Source: Brugia malayi
Lineage: Eukaryota; Nematoda; Chromadorea; Rhabditida; Onchocercidae
Length of the DNA stretch: 64,000 nucleotides
NCBI RefSeq assembly: GCF_000002995.4
Contig: NW_025062479.1
Span: 9,415,721 to 9,479,720 of the forward strand
Direction of reading: 5' to 3'
Shown here: in pieces, positions 13,195-28,500 of the stretch
Layout of the letters: every line of letters begins with the position of its first letter
Numbering within the stretch: the first letter of the stretch is position 1
Made by a program: the position numbers and the translations under genes
The notes under the pieces: model-generated
Seen by the model: only the letters and a program-made list of their open reading frames with translations
Databases searched by the model: none
What the model was told of the DNA's origin: nothing

Positions 13195-13960
13195 TAGTTA
13201 ATCAGTTCAGTGACGGCTAGCTTAGTGAGCCGGAATTTGCTTAGTCTTCTCAAGTATTTATTTAAATTAAAAACTGGGTAAGTGAAATCAAAAAAAAAAT
13301 TGGAAACTTTGTTCACATTGAAAACTTTTCATAATAATATGTTAGTAAGGATATAACAGATCGGATGATTAATCACTTTAAATTAGACTGGTGGGTTTTA
13401 TGTTTACTCAGATTTATCTGTGTAAAAAAAAAAAAAAAAAAGATTTTAAGAATTAAATTCAAATTTGCTTGGAGTAATATTCGGTGAAAAAGATTACCAA
13501 ATGTTTTCTAATTTTCTGGAACATTTTGCGTAAATGTGTGGTTTGAGGAAAATTGTACAAACTACATGAGTCGTGCAACGCATATTCACGTGCTAACAAT
13601 GTAAAAAATGTTCTTAACAGCGTTGTAATATGTTAAGCTGGTTTTAATCGAAGCAAGCTGGAAGCTTTTATACGTTGCTACAACTGGATAACATGTTCTC
13701 GGAATGTTGGTCGCAGCGATGTCTCACGTCAACCAAATTCAGCAGTTCACAATTCCTGTAATTACAAATCAACATCAGGTTATCAATTTAAAAACATTCC
13801 TTTATATAGGATCATATTATTGAAATTGTTTGTTGGTAACAGTCCATACACGTACTTTTTTTTTTTCGATTTCTCTGAAGTGTTACTGTAATTTTGAGAA
13901 AGGACTTAAAGAAAAGAAGAAAGGAAAGGAAGTTCAAAAGTAGTTTTGAAGAGGGCGAAC

Positions 13961-13963
<3 letters not shown>

Positions 13964-14006
<43 letters not shown>
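13964..14006. repeat. TA dinucleotide microsatellite
   Basis: About 20 uninterrupted TA units lie between AACA and GTGTTGG. Confidence 0.95.
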
Positions 14007-14009
<3 letters not shown>

Positions 14010-14280
14010 TGGAACGTTTCAGTATTTTGTACATTGTAATAGAGGGTGGTAACAATTTCGCAAAAAAGAATTTTTTCATGAAAATTTTTTAATTTTTTTC
14101 TTGTTGTGGGAAGGAGAAGAGAGACGTACGATTTCTGTTGGAATCAAGTTCAACCCATAAAAACTTTTTTCCAAGTATTAATCACCTAGGATTTGTTGTC
14201 TATGTCATATACTTGACATTTTTTTTTCTGATTTGAGAAATACTAAAAGATAAAGCAAACCTTGGAATGCTGATTAAATA

Positions 14281-14505
14281 TTATTGATTGATTTCAAGTG
14301 AGGAGTTTTTTACTAAAAAGTTAGGAAGTGTAGAAAAATTGGGAAAAAATTTTGTGTAATAGCTCAGTAGTTGTTGATCTTCATCCTGATGCAATTCGGG
14401 ATCGTTGAAACATTTCTTTAAATTGCTGACTTGAAATTTTACTGAAATCCAATTAAAAACTTTGGTTGTGAAACATAAAAAATCCCTTCTGTTATATGCA
14501 TGCAT
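14281..14505 (-). CDS. Small hypothetical open frame (74 codons)
   Basis: The frame has an ATG at 14505, a stop at 14281, and a balanced composition with Asp/Glu/Gln-rich DPELHQDEDQQLLSYY. It has no signal peptide, no membrane segment and no family I recognise. It stands alone, antisense to the genes around it, without flanking splice signals, and could be chance or a remnant exon. Confidence 0.18.
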   Translation of the reverse strand: MHAYNRRDFLCFTTKVFNWISVKFQVSNLKKCFNDPELHQDEDQQLLSYYTKFFPNFSTLPNFLVKNSSLEINQ

Positions 14506-16285
14506 CACTGTATAATGGATCAGGAGTTGGTAACTGCGGAGCTACTACAAAAAAAATTTTTTTCCAACTTTTTCAACTATTGGAAAAGTCGATATTTTCC
14601 AGTGTAACATTATTATTGAGAAAGCATTTTAGTGGAATTAAAATGGAATGTTTAAAAAGATGAAAATGGATCCGTTTATGCGCTATGCAGCATATATGTA
14701 GCTAACACACTACGCTTAAATCTTTGGACTGAGACATTAATCGACGTGGAAACGACCTCACCCCGTACCATTTATAGAAGAGTGGTACGTTGGAAGTTGC
14801 GTTTCACTCTGTCAAAGTACTCTGCTGCAGTAGGCGGTTACAGTACTACGGTTCAGGGAACTTTTCGGGATGAATTAAAAAAAAGTGTGAGTGGTGATGA
14901 AATTTACTGAACGGTGGTGATGTCAGTTTGAGCAAGAACATGTCATAGTTATTAACTCCTTCCTATCTCGGTCATTTACTAAATGGACAGTGTCACGGAG
15001 ATTAACACATGTTGCAAGAATTTATTATCTATTTTGTGTTTCAATAAACTAATTAATGAAACACTCTGGAGTGGTACTCGAATGATAACTTGTGTTCAGT
15101 GTTCTCTTGCTCATGCTTGTGGAACGTTCTTGAAATTCATTCACAAAATATATTGTCGCATTTGTGATAATGTAGATGTGATTTCTTTATTCTTCCTTCT
15201 TTCCAGTTCTTCATTTACTGATGCGGAAAGGAGTGGTGACTCATCGAGTACAACGTTGGTCATTCTTCAGGTCAGGAAATTCGATTGGAGAGGCTCACGT
15301 TCCTCTTTTCATTTTTGATTTTTCAGAGTATTAGCTAGGATCAAAGCCATTGTCTTGTTTCTTTTTATAAAAGATGCTGGTAAATATTAGTATCTGATTT
15401 CTAATAGGAAATTAAGTACTCAAAGGGTATGATTTCAATGGAGAAATTGATTGATGTATGAAAAAATATTAATATAGTAGTTTCATACATTCGTGCGAAA
15501 GCTTTTTTTGTAATCATAAATCAGTGGACATAGTACGTAGCTAGGAAGAGTTTCAGTTGTCATCTTGCCGTGCATATTTTGTGTGTCTTGAATTCAGCTT
15601 GGCATTTGGCGCACAAGGATGCATAGGGTGCGATATTTCCGTCAGGAACTGTTAACGTTAAATAAATTACTTATAGCTGAAGTGAGTGAAGAGATACACC
15701 ATAGTGTATATCCAAACATATATGGGACATGATATCTGTCGGCTTACTGTTTCTGGGGATCTTCCGCAATGCTCAGGCATATCTCCTACGTTCAAATGCT
15801 ACAGGTCATTTTGACCGTAAATCTTATATTCTAAGGCTTGCTATATTCTCGAAATTATATGATGCGTTGCATATGCTTTTATTTCTTATTTAAATCTGAT
15901 TGCCCAAAATGATGGATTGCCTCAGGGAACTCTGAATTTTGTGTGCCCCATCTCAGGAAGCTTTAATCTGTTGTTTAGTTCAGGAATCTCGTTTTAGAAA
16001 GTCTACGAAATTTATGAATTTCAGGGAATTCTTTTATAGGTAAAGATAATGGTATAGGTGATAAGATGGGTTCGGAATTCCTTTTTCTACGCAGAAATAA
16101 CGAGTTTCTTTCAACTGAATATGAATAGAGATATGAGATACTCTCACATCAAGGAATCGATATTACGGAAAAGTGCTAGAATTTTCCTTCCTTCCTGTAG
16201 TTTAAAATATTTCACAATATCTTTTTATGCATACATTTCAGATAAAAGAAGCCGACGAGGAAATAGATCAGGAAGGGAAGCATCG

Positions 16286-20172
<3,887 letters not shown>

Positions 20173-20280
20173 AGTTTGACTCTTGTTTCTGGGTAAATAA
20201 GAGTCAATAGCTCAACAGTTGAAACAATGACACGTGGGCTACGTTTTCGTATGAGATTAATAACTTAACGCATCCAGCAT

Positions 20281-20340
20281 GGTTATATGTGACGAATTTG
20301 GACTAAACTCCATCGTGAGCGTTCATTTTCTGATAGTTTC
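20281..20340 (+). promoter_or_regulatory. Candidate SECIS element (form 2) in the TrxR 3' UTR
   Basis: The hairpin starts about 125 bases after the Sec codon. The 5' core GTGA is at 20289-20292 and the 3' core TGAT at 20331-20334, giving the U.U, G.A, A.G non-Watson-Crick quartet. Between them GAATTTGGAC (20294-20303) pairs with GTTCATTTTC (20321-20330), 8 of 10 positions, the other two being U.U. AAA at 20305-20307 supplies the unpaired apical adenosines, and CTC (20308-20310) with GAG (20317-20319) can form the extra mini-helix of form 2. The base before the quartet is G, not the canonical A; I recall the same in Caenorhabditis TrxR SECIS elements. The lower helix is weak. Folded by eye only. 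Confidence 0.72.
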
Positions 20341-23087
20341 AATTTGCGAGCTTTTTTTTTATCAGATGCCTATTTCCTTATTTGTATTGTTTTTTTTTAG
20401 ATAAAATAATGAACATATATTTAAATATACAGAATTCTGAACGACTTGTTGATAAAAAGGATATTAATGTTCATTGCTTTATATTAGTGCATACTTGAAA
20501 AAAACCACGCTCAACTTTTAATAGGTTACTGGTAACAATGCTCATCAGATATTTATAAAAGCAAAAGTGCACACAGGTGACTACTTGATTTTGCTGTACC
20601 TAGATAAATTATAGGTTGGTTTCTACAGAGTGAGTATTGTGTGACTGATTGAAACACTTTTGTTACCCGTTTATTTGTCAGCACATTCTTGGAGATGAAA
20701 ACGGTGTGGGACAGCCGAAAGTTTTCATGTTGGCAATGACGATTTTTAGTACAGTTCATACATGAGGGAAGAATACACGTGTGTAGGGGAAGTCCCCGTT
20801 CCGGAAATAATCTGTAGATAATGCTTTGAATTCGGCTTAACAAATATGGGAAATATAATAGTTTTGGAATCATAATTTAAACGAATGAAATATATTTCGT
20901 GACATACAACGTAGAAATTGGAAGTTTTGCTTGTGAACACTTCAGATCTTTTGTTCATAATAAACATTCCTCCATTGATTATATATGAAAATGATTAATA
21001 TGAGATCCTTAAAGTTGTGTTTCTTCATTTCTGCATGGAGTGACACTTGCATCGACTTGTCATATAAATTAATAAGCCGTTTCAAATTAGTAATACTGGA
21101 CTTTTTGTAATACTTAGATTCTACCTCATGTGGATGAGCAAAGTATTCGTCCATGAAATTATCTTTTAAAAGTGGTACTGCATAAGAAATGAAATTAGTG
21201 GACTCTCTTGTATCAAAGTTTTTCAAATGTTATAAGGTCGGAATTTTATTCTTGAGCGAAGTGAGTTGAACAAACGGACTGTGGAAATATATTTTCATAT
21301 CGAATCCTTGAGCTGGTGCTCAAGAAGTTAGGACCTGGATTCTCGGATGCTTTGATTTCGGAGAAGCTGTCAGAAATACATTCTTTGTGATTAAACATAA
21401 AAATTTTTTTGTGATTTTCTTTTTGTGACTCTGACGTATTTCATCTTAGTCCAATCACGGGATGGAGGGTGACTGGTAACCATAATTACGTATTGTTTGG
21501 CAGTAACACGACGGCTGCTTTTCCTTATTGAAATCAGTTACTGTGCAAGTTCCATAACTCTCGATTCTGAGATTTCTCTATAATGAAGAGCACAGAAAAT
21601 TGGATTAACAACAGCTTATTAGTGGCTAAGAGTAATCGAAAAAAATGTATAGCATTTGATTATAGAGAATGTTACCAATACCTAAAATAGCTTATTACTT
21701 TTTTTTAAGTCCTAAGTCAAAGAGAGTTAAGTAGTTTGCAGGAAAAATGCTAAATTTTGTAGGAAATTGGCGATTCTCAGTGTATGAAACAAACAGATAT
21801 CAGCAGTCTGTCAGGGGAAGTTCTTCAGTAGGTTGTTATTACTGCTGTTATAGCTTTCCAACGTCCATAATACTTTTACTGTTCTTTTACGCATTGTACA
21901 ATATCGCGCTTATACAATAATAAGGAAAAACTGAACAACTTAATATTAAATTAAACCAGTAGTCTACTAAATGCCTGCTAAGTTGTCATATTTTCTTTTC
22001 ATCACTGTTATTGTTACTTTGCACCACCATTGCTGAAGCAAATTGAGTGAGCGATCGATGACACCAACCTAATCGAAACTTGCAACATCCAAAAATGGTT
22101 TTAATTCCTTACATAACTGGCGTTGGCTTACAACAGAACACAGGTTAACGAGTAAAGAGCTATCATCGAAATTGCAGGTAGACTGGTTTATAACAAAGAG
22201 TTCATTGAACAAAGAACTTGCAATCTCTTGAAGAGTCGAATGCAACTTTGCTTGTTACACTGGCGGATCTTAACAGTAACATATTAAGCAATGCACATAT
22301 TCTTTGTTACAGAAGGTAACATTCTAGACAGTTTACATAAGCTTAACTACAACTGAAAAAAAGTTTTATATTTATCTAAGGAATATTCAAATAACACAGT
22401 CTTTAATTTATAGCTAGGTTTCCTGACACATACAGGTGATTACGTTTTGCGGCTTTGCATAATTAGTCATGAAACTATTCTGGCGGATACATTCATTTGT
22501 AAGATTTTGTAAGGTCAAAGAAAGATGATAATTTTTTTCGTTCCAACTAAAACCATTTCTTCTATTATCGTTTCAAATGGATTAAAACTGAATAAAATCC
22601 TGAATTTGTTAATACAAGCACAAAAACTACTTACGATTTGCAGCTCATCATCATAAATTTCTTCACTCTAGAAAAGAATATGAGCAAATTCTTATGAACT
22701 GACGAATGATCAGTAATGGTTTATAATATTGAAACTTTTCAAAACTTTTAAAGATTTTGTGAAAATGGGAAGAAAAATTATCCAACAGAAAGCGAATTCA
22801 ATTTTTCCAGCGCTCTTCGACCTTGAACTATCATTTTCTTAAAAGCTTTACGATAGTACTATCATTCTTTATCACGATAGCAGTAAATGTGTGTAACACT
22901 TATGAAAATATTCGACCTACAAATTATAACTATGTTTGACCTTTTGTTATGACCGGATTGTTTCTGTAGTGGACAAATGAGACAATAGTCAAACTCAACA
23001 TAGTTTCTTATAATATGAAGAGTTTTTAGAAGGAGAATTTTTCAGAAAAATTTTTCGAAAGAGACTTTCAGAAAAAAAAGGAAAAGA

Positions 23088-23145
23088 CCCTTTCCCAGTT
23101 TCCAGAAAAAGGGAACCCCTCGAGATTTCGAGAAATTTGGAAACT
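23088..23145. repeat. Nested inverted repeat
   Basis: AGTTTCCA at 23097-23104 is the exact reverse complement of TGGAAACT at 23138-23145. Inside lies a second pair, CTCGA at 23119-23123 and TCGAG at 23128-23132. A CCCTTT/AAAGGG pair overlaps the 5' side (about 23088-23093 with 23108-23113). Confidence 0.7.
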
Positions 23146-25565
23146 CTCCGTGACAGGGGTAGACCTGAACCTTCGATAGGAGAGCAACTAACTTCGCTTT
23201 TCTCCATTGCTCCAGAAATTGACGCGAGATGTGCGCTCCCTCTCAGTAAAAGCTAAACCCAGTAGTAAAGTAATAGAGAAATATGAAGAGAAGAAGTGAG
23301 ACGATAAAGAGAAAAGAGAATGGAAGACAGAGAGGATACGGTCATTTAGCAATATGCACCCACTACTGGTTGACCACATAAGATGCTTTCTGCGTTTAAC
23401 TGCAGTGTTGCCACACGAGACCACCTGCACAGTTCGTGAGGTTACCCGCACGTATATTTCCATGCTGGTCGACTGTCTTCTGCGATATTGATTACACACT
23501 GGAAAGGGGACACATTGTGAGGCTTATTCGGGTGGCATAATGAACGTATGAAGCGATGGCGGAGTCCCGACAGTACCACGCGTGTTCGGCACATGAAATC
23601 CATCCATTCTGCTTGTTGCCTAAATGGTTTACCTCCACAATAAAGGTTAGCAGTTTAGTAGAAGCTCCTTGCAAGAAGTGAGAGACCGGATATATGGAGA
23701 TAAATTGATTTAAATTCCCTCCTCGGATGAAAATGGTACAGAGCTGAGAAATTTGATGAGAAAGTTAATTGATTTACATTTCCTCGATCTGTCGAAAAAA
23801 TGCTACAAATTGCAAGAACAGTTTAGCTGATCAAAATTTTATGACCATGTTGTAGCAATAAATTTTGCTGAATATTCTGCTATTCATCTCTTTCATTGGA
23901 AAACATTTTTACTTTTAGTCTATTCCGTTGCGTAGCGATCACATGAACACACTTTTTATCTATCGTCACAGGTGTTTTAGATCTGATAGAAAACTTTGCA
24001 CATAAGCAACAATTTCCAAAGAGAAATTTTAAAATGCAATACATCTTGTTAGGATGACTTAATTTTCTGCACCTATTGCTACTTAATTTGAAATTGATAT
24101 TTGAAATAAAATAGTGTGTTTAAATTTGCGAGAAACTTATGTATTTAATGTTTTCCACTTATCGATAATAAGCTAAGCTAAACTCTGTTATAATTCTGAA
24201 TATTAACACTGTGTAAGGTACAAGTCTGAATGAACCCTAAGTGTTCAACAAGTTATAATTAGCAAGTCTGTCAGATTCATGAATCAAAATTATTTGGATA
24301 TGAGTTTTTTGAAATTGGACAGACATGTAGACATTACTAATCAATTTCAAAACAGTATAAATTTAAAAAAAAAAAAAAAAAAACAGTTCTTAAGTTTGAT
24401 ATTAATTAAAAACACGTTTATTTTTTAATTTTGATAACATTTCTTAAAGAGGGCTCATCTAAATTTTCTTTTATTTGACACGGAATAGAAGCAAAGTTTT
24501 ACGAATTAAGTAAATAGATTACTCAACTTTTAATGTTGTTTTTCATTAACGTGGAGAAACTTTTTTTTTTAATTAGGTACTTTCTTTAATAGAAATCTAC
24601 ACTACTAAGATTAGTTTCAACGATAAACTGTTACTAGATCGTATGAATATTGGATTAAGATGTAAGAAGGTGGTAGTTGCTAATATTAGTGGGATAAATT
24701 TTAGGTTATGCATTTTCATGTTGATAAGTTTCTTAATTTTTCAATTTTTGGAAAATTTTTCAATGGAAAAATTCAATTTTTGATGCATCATTGGAGAGTG
24801 GAAAATCTCTAAATCATCGCTTTTTTTTTTTTTTTTTTATGGTAACGTGAATCTGAATCGAAAGCGATGTAATTTTTAAAGCATAAATATTCATTAATTT
24901 CGTAATGATGGCTTGTGTGATTCCTCAATCATTCAAACTTGAGCTTCTTGACAATGAGAAAAAGATTTTTTTGAAATCTTTCTGCGTTTCTGTATTTGCT
25001 TAGAATTTTAGATTTTTTTTAGTTTCCCTTTTAATAAGCCGAAACTGACATGTCCATGTTGGATTTCATTTCAAAAATAATAGAAATTTAAAAAACTGAA
25101 ACATGAATTGTTTAATGAAATGAAATTTATGATAACTAAATTTGTGTAGAGAGCATCTTATACTGCAATCCTTAAAAAAAAAAAAAAAAGGAAAGGAAAA
25201 AATCAAGTGCTATTACAATGATGAAATAAATCACTATGACGTGGTGACATTTTTGAAAGGATACGATCGTACTTCATACGTTGTTTGATTAGTGCTATTC
25301 GATAAGCTGAATAATGAGAATTGTAGAACCACACAATGAAATGCCAATAAAAATCGTACGGAAATGTTATAATTTGAATTATTTTATTAATCCATTTTTC
25401 AATTTTTATTAATCCAAATTATCACCAACCCATACGACTTGACTTTTATTTTTACAATCAATAAAAATTGTCTAAAAAGAAGAAAAACACTTTTTTTTGA
25501 TTAAAGAAAATTATTGAACGAATGGTTCTCACCGTAAAGACGCTGAAGCCCTTATTCAAGCCATT

Positions 25566-28500
25566 TTAAGAGGTGAGTGAGGGCGTTGGTGAAGTCGTTG
25601 AGAAATCCTCAGTCTCTAAAAATTTTCTAAATTACATTCCTGTTTTAGTGTTCAATGTGAAATTAACATTGTGAAAAATTAGAAAACAGTATAATCTTTA
25701 TTTACCTGCATGGCTGTAATATTCTTTAGATGTACTTGCGTGTTCCCTTTCATCAAAATCCTCAGTTGAGGGATCACTGAATGCATTTATCCTTTCTTGC
25801 CGATGGTCTAATTCAAGTTCAGAAGTTCCAGTGCTCTAGATAAATAAGGTGACAGTCATTATTTACATATCATTTAATTCAAGAATTATGACTATTTCCA
25901 TCAAGATGAACTTTAATTGTCTTTGATTAGAAAAGTTTCAAATGTCAAATTTTTTATGTCGTCAGCTAGCATAGTAACATTAATTAGGATTCTTTTTTTT
26001 TCTAACGGAAACAGAAATCTGATTAACTTTTGCAGCAAAACTTTAGTAGGAGATATGGATTTTAAAATCCATTTTTAAGAAGGTATTTTCAAATTAAATC
26101 TGATGTGACATGTGATAAATGGTGTTAAAAATTTCCAGCTAAAAAGGAAAAAAAAAAGACATAAAGTCAGTAACTTTGTATCGGTAATGTCAATAAAACA
26201 TAAATTACTTCTACCTGATTCAGCAAACAATCGTAATGTTTCATATCTTGAGGAATATGGCCATTTTTCATCATCCAATTGATCATTTGCCATGGAACTC
26301 GTCGTAATGCTCGTTCAGTAAGCAATTCCCAAAAATTATTATCTTCCGGTAATTTGTTGCGAAATTTTGTTAATGCTACAAACTGAAAATGTAGTTTTCA
26401 AAAAAAAAAATTTTTTTCTTTTTTTCAGAAGCATTTAAATTTTAACATTTAAGATCTGTTTTTTTTTTTCTCTCTCTCTCTCAATTCAATATTTATTTTA
26501 TAACATCGCAAAAAATATACACTTTTAAAACAAACCTGTAACATATCACGTTGAGCTCGGCGATTTTGGTAGGAAATCCGACCAGCTGAAAGGCCAAGGC
26601 GCTCCATTTCTGAGCAGTCACCCTCAGTTGCAATAAATATAATTGAAAGCGGAGCTTTTGATGCAAATATTGTCGCCTAAATTTGCTGTTCAGTGAATTT
26701 GTTTAAAAATAGTAAACTAGAAAGAAATTAGACGTAACTTTCGCTAATTAAGTGATACGGTTAAATTAAGTTAAATTATATCTTTTTAAATTCAAAAGAA
26801 TGTTGTACCTGTACTGTTTCTCGTATATCATTTATCTTTCCCTTGCTGATTATTGCTAGCACAAAATATGGACACTGTAACTGGTTTTCACGCCTACGTA
26901 CATTGCTAGCCAACCTATAAATGATTATTACATTTCACAATGATATAGATACCCAGTGGGTTGATAAGAGACGGGAATACATCTTTGAACTTATCTCTTC
27001 CTTAGATAAATAATATTAGGATACCTGTTGCAATTAAACTTACTTTGAGAGGTGATAAATGATATGAGCAAAATGGGCAGTTGTACTAGGTTGCACTTGA
27101 GCATTCGCTTTCCAGAATGCATCAATTAAACCATCAATTCCCTGACAATTAGGATCCATTTCCAAATTCTTAATAATTAACTGTATATACCTTTTTCAGT
27201 TAGTCCAATGTTCATTTGAAACAGCTAATTTTGAAAGAATTCATTTCAACTCATCAAAACATCCACATGCATTGTTGTTAATTGAAGAGAAGTGGTACGA
27301 CTTCTTGTGGCATAAACTATTTCATTTTTTAGATAGATTAAAATTTAATTCCATTTTGAAAATGTTGGTTTTAGCTGTTTAACGATACAATAAATGTTAA
27401 ACAAAGTTTTACAAGGCAAAATTGTTGTGACTTCCGAAAATATGGTGGAATTCGTGCTCCGAAACCAAAAGCTGCATAGTTTTGTGAGCTAAAAATAACA
27501 CATGCAATATTTAAATTTGTAATCATTGATGATAAAATCTTGTTATTTAGTACAAAGCATGAAAAGACCCTTCGAAAAAAAGGAAAGATTTGTAAGTCTA
27601 AATTTTATTAAATGTTGAAAAGCTTGCAAATTATGGCGTCGAAATGGTTCACAAATTGAGCGAATGACACATTCTACATCATTTGCAAAAGTAGCATTTG
27701 TATCGTTTGAATCTGATATCGAGAAATCCACCGCTATAGCAAGAGATAAACAGTACCTAAAATAATATTTTTTCTTTTTTTTAAATAAACTAAATAATTA
27801 TTTAGGTATAAATTTTATTTGATATATTCAATCTTAAAAAGATACCCATTTATGATGTAATCGAGAAAGGAATAGATAGTGATTTCGTTGCATTTAACCA
27901 CTTCAATTATACCATTTGCTTTTTTATTATTTTCCATTCCAACGCGTAACTAAATTTGCAATTGAATATTACTTAAAGTATGAAAATAAACTTTGCGTTT
28001 ACCGCACTGTAACATATATGAATGCTGTTGAAGAGTGATATTTCAGCAGGTTTAAATAAACCGCAAAGATTTTGGGATAGTTTTTACTAGTTGAAGTATA
28101 AGTATTTCAAACTTAATAATTGTTCAGTTAACATTCAAATATGTGATAAAAAATGAACATTTAGTACAATTATACTTTAAAAACAATAGCTGAAAAATGT
28201 TCCATTAATGTTTATTAAAACTGAAATATCAAATGCCTACGTATAAAATCTTCCGTTCTTCGGCATTTTTGAAAAGCACATCGGAAGTTGTTATGAATTG
28301 TCCTATGATTGAACATTTTGTGTGATCATCCCGTGAGTAGCAGACCACTTCGAAATTCCTTTATAATTCATTCGTTTACATTTAAAGTTCCAGCTTACTT
28401 TTTTTTTTTCTAATTAAACATCCAGATTAACTGATTCCATAGTATAAGTGACAGAATTTAAAATAAATTAACTGCTAACCATTTCAGTTAAATTCAACAA

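Larger units (their letters stand above)
13195..16057. other. Intergenic region upstream of thioredoxin reductase
   Basis: Apart from the TA repeat, this contains a less AT-rich patch at about 14700-14890 with a 7-bp inverted repeat (CGTACCA at 14764-14770 and TGGTACG at 14783-14789), which could be part of the thioredoxin reductase promoter. A possible 5' exon of that gene at 15207-15272 has an acceptor and a GTCAGG donor. A 74-codon minus-strand open frame at 14281-14505 is listed separately. Confidence 0.4.
20173..25565. other. Intergenic region between TrxR and copine
   Basis: About 5.4 kb without a convincing exon. It holds the TrxR 3' UTR and SECIS, A and T homopolymers (24364-24382, 24822-24839), and a distinctive block at about 22995-23690 that is purine/pyrimidine-biased and then GC-richer, with nested inverted repeats. 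Short minus-strand open frames at 20553-21226 and 22995-23674 do not match any family. Confidence 0.4.

Noticed and set aside
20226..20300. Alternative SECIS using ATGA at about 20227 or 20251
   Set aside because: Neither gives apical adenosines at the right distance together with a paired helix and a 3' GA core. The GTGA hairpin at 20289-20334 fits much better.
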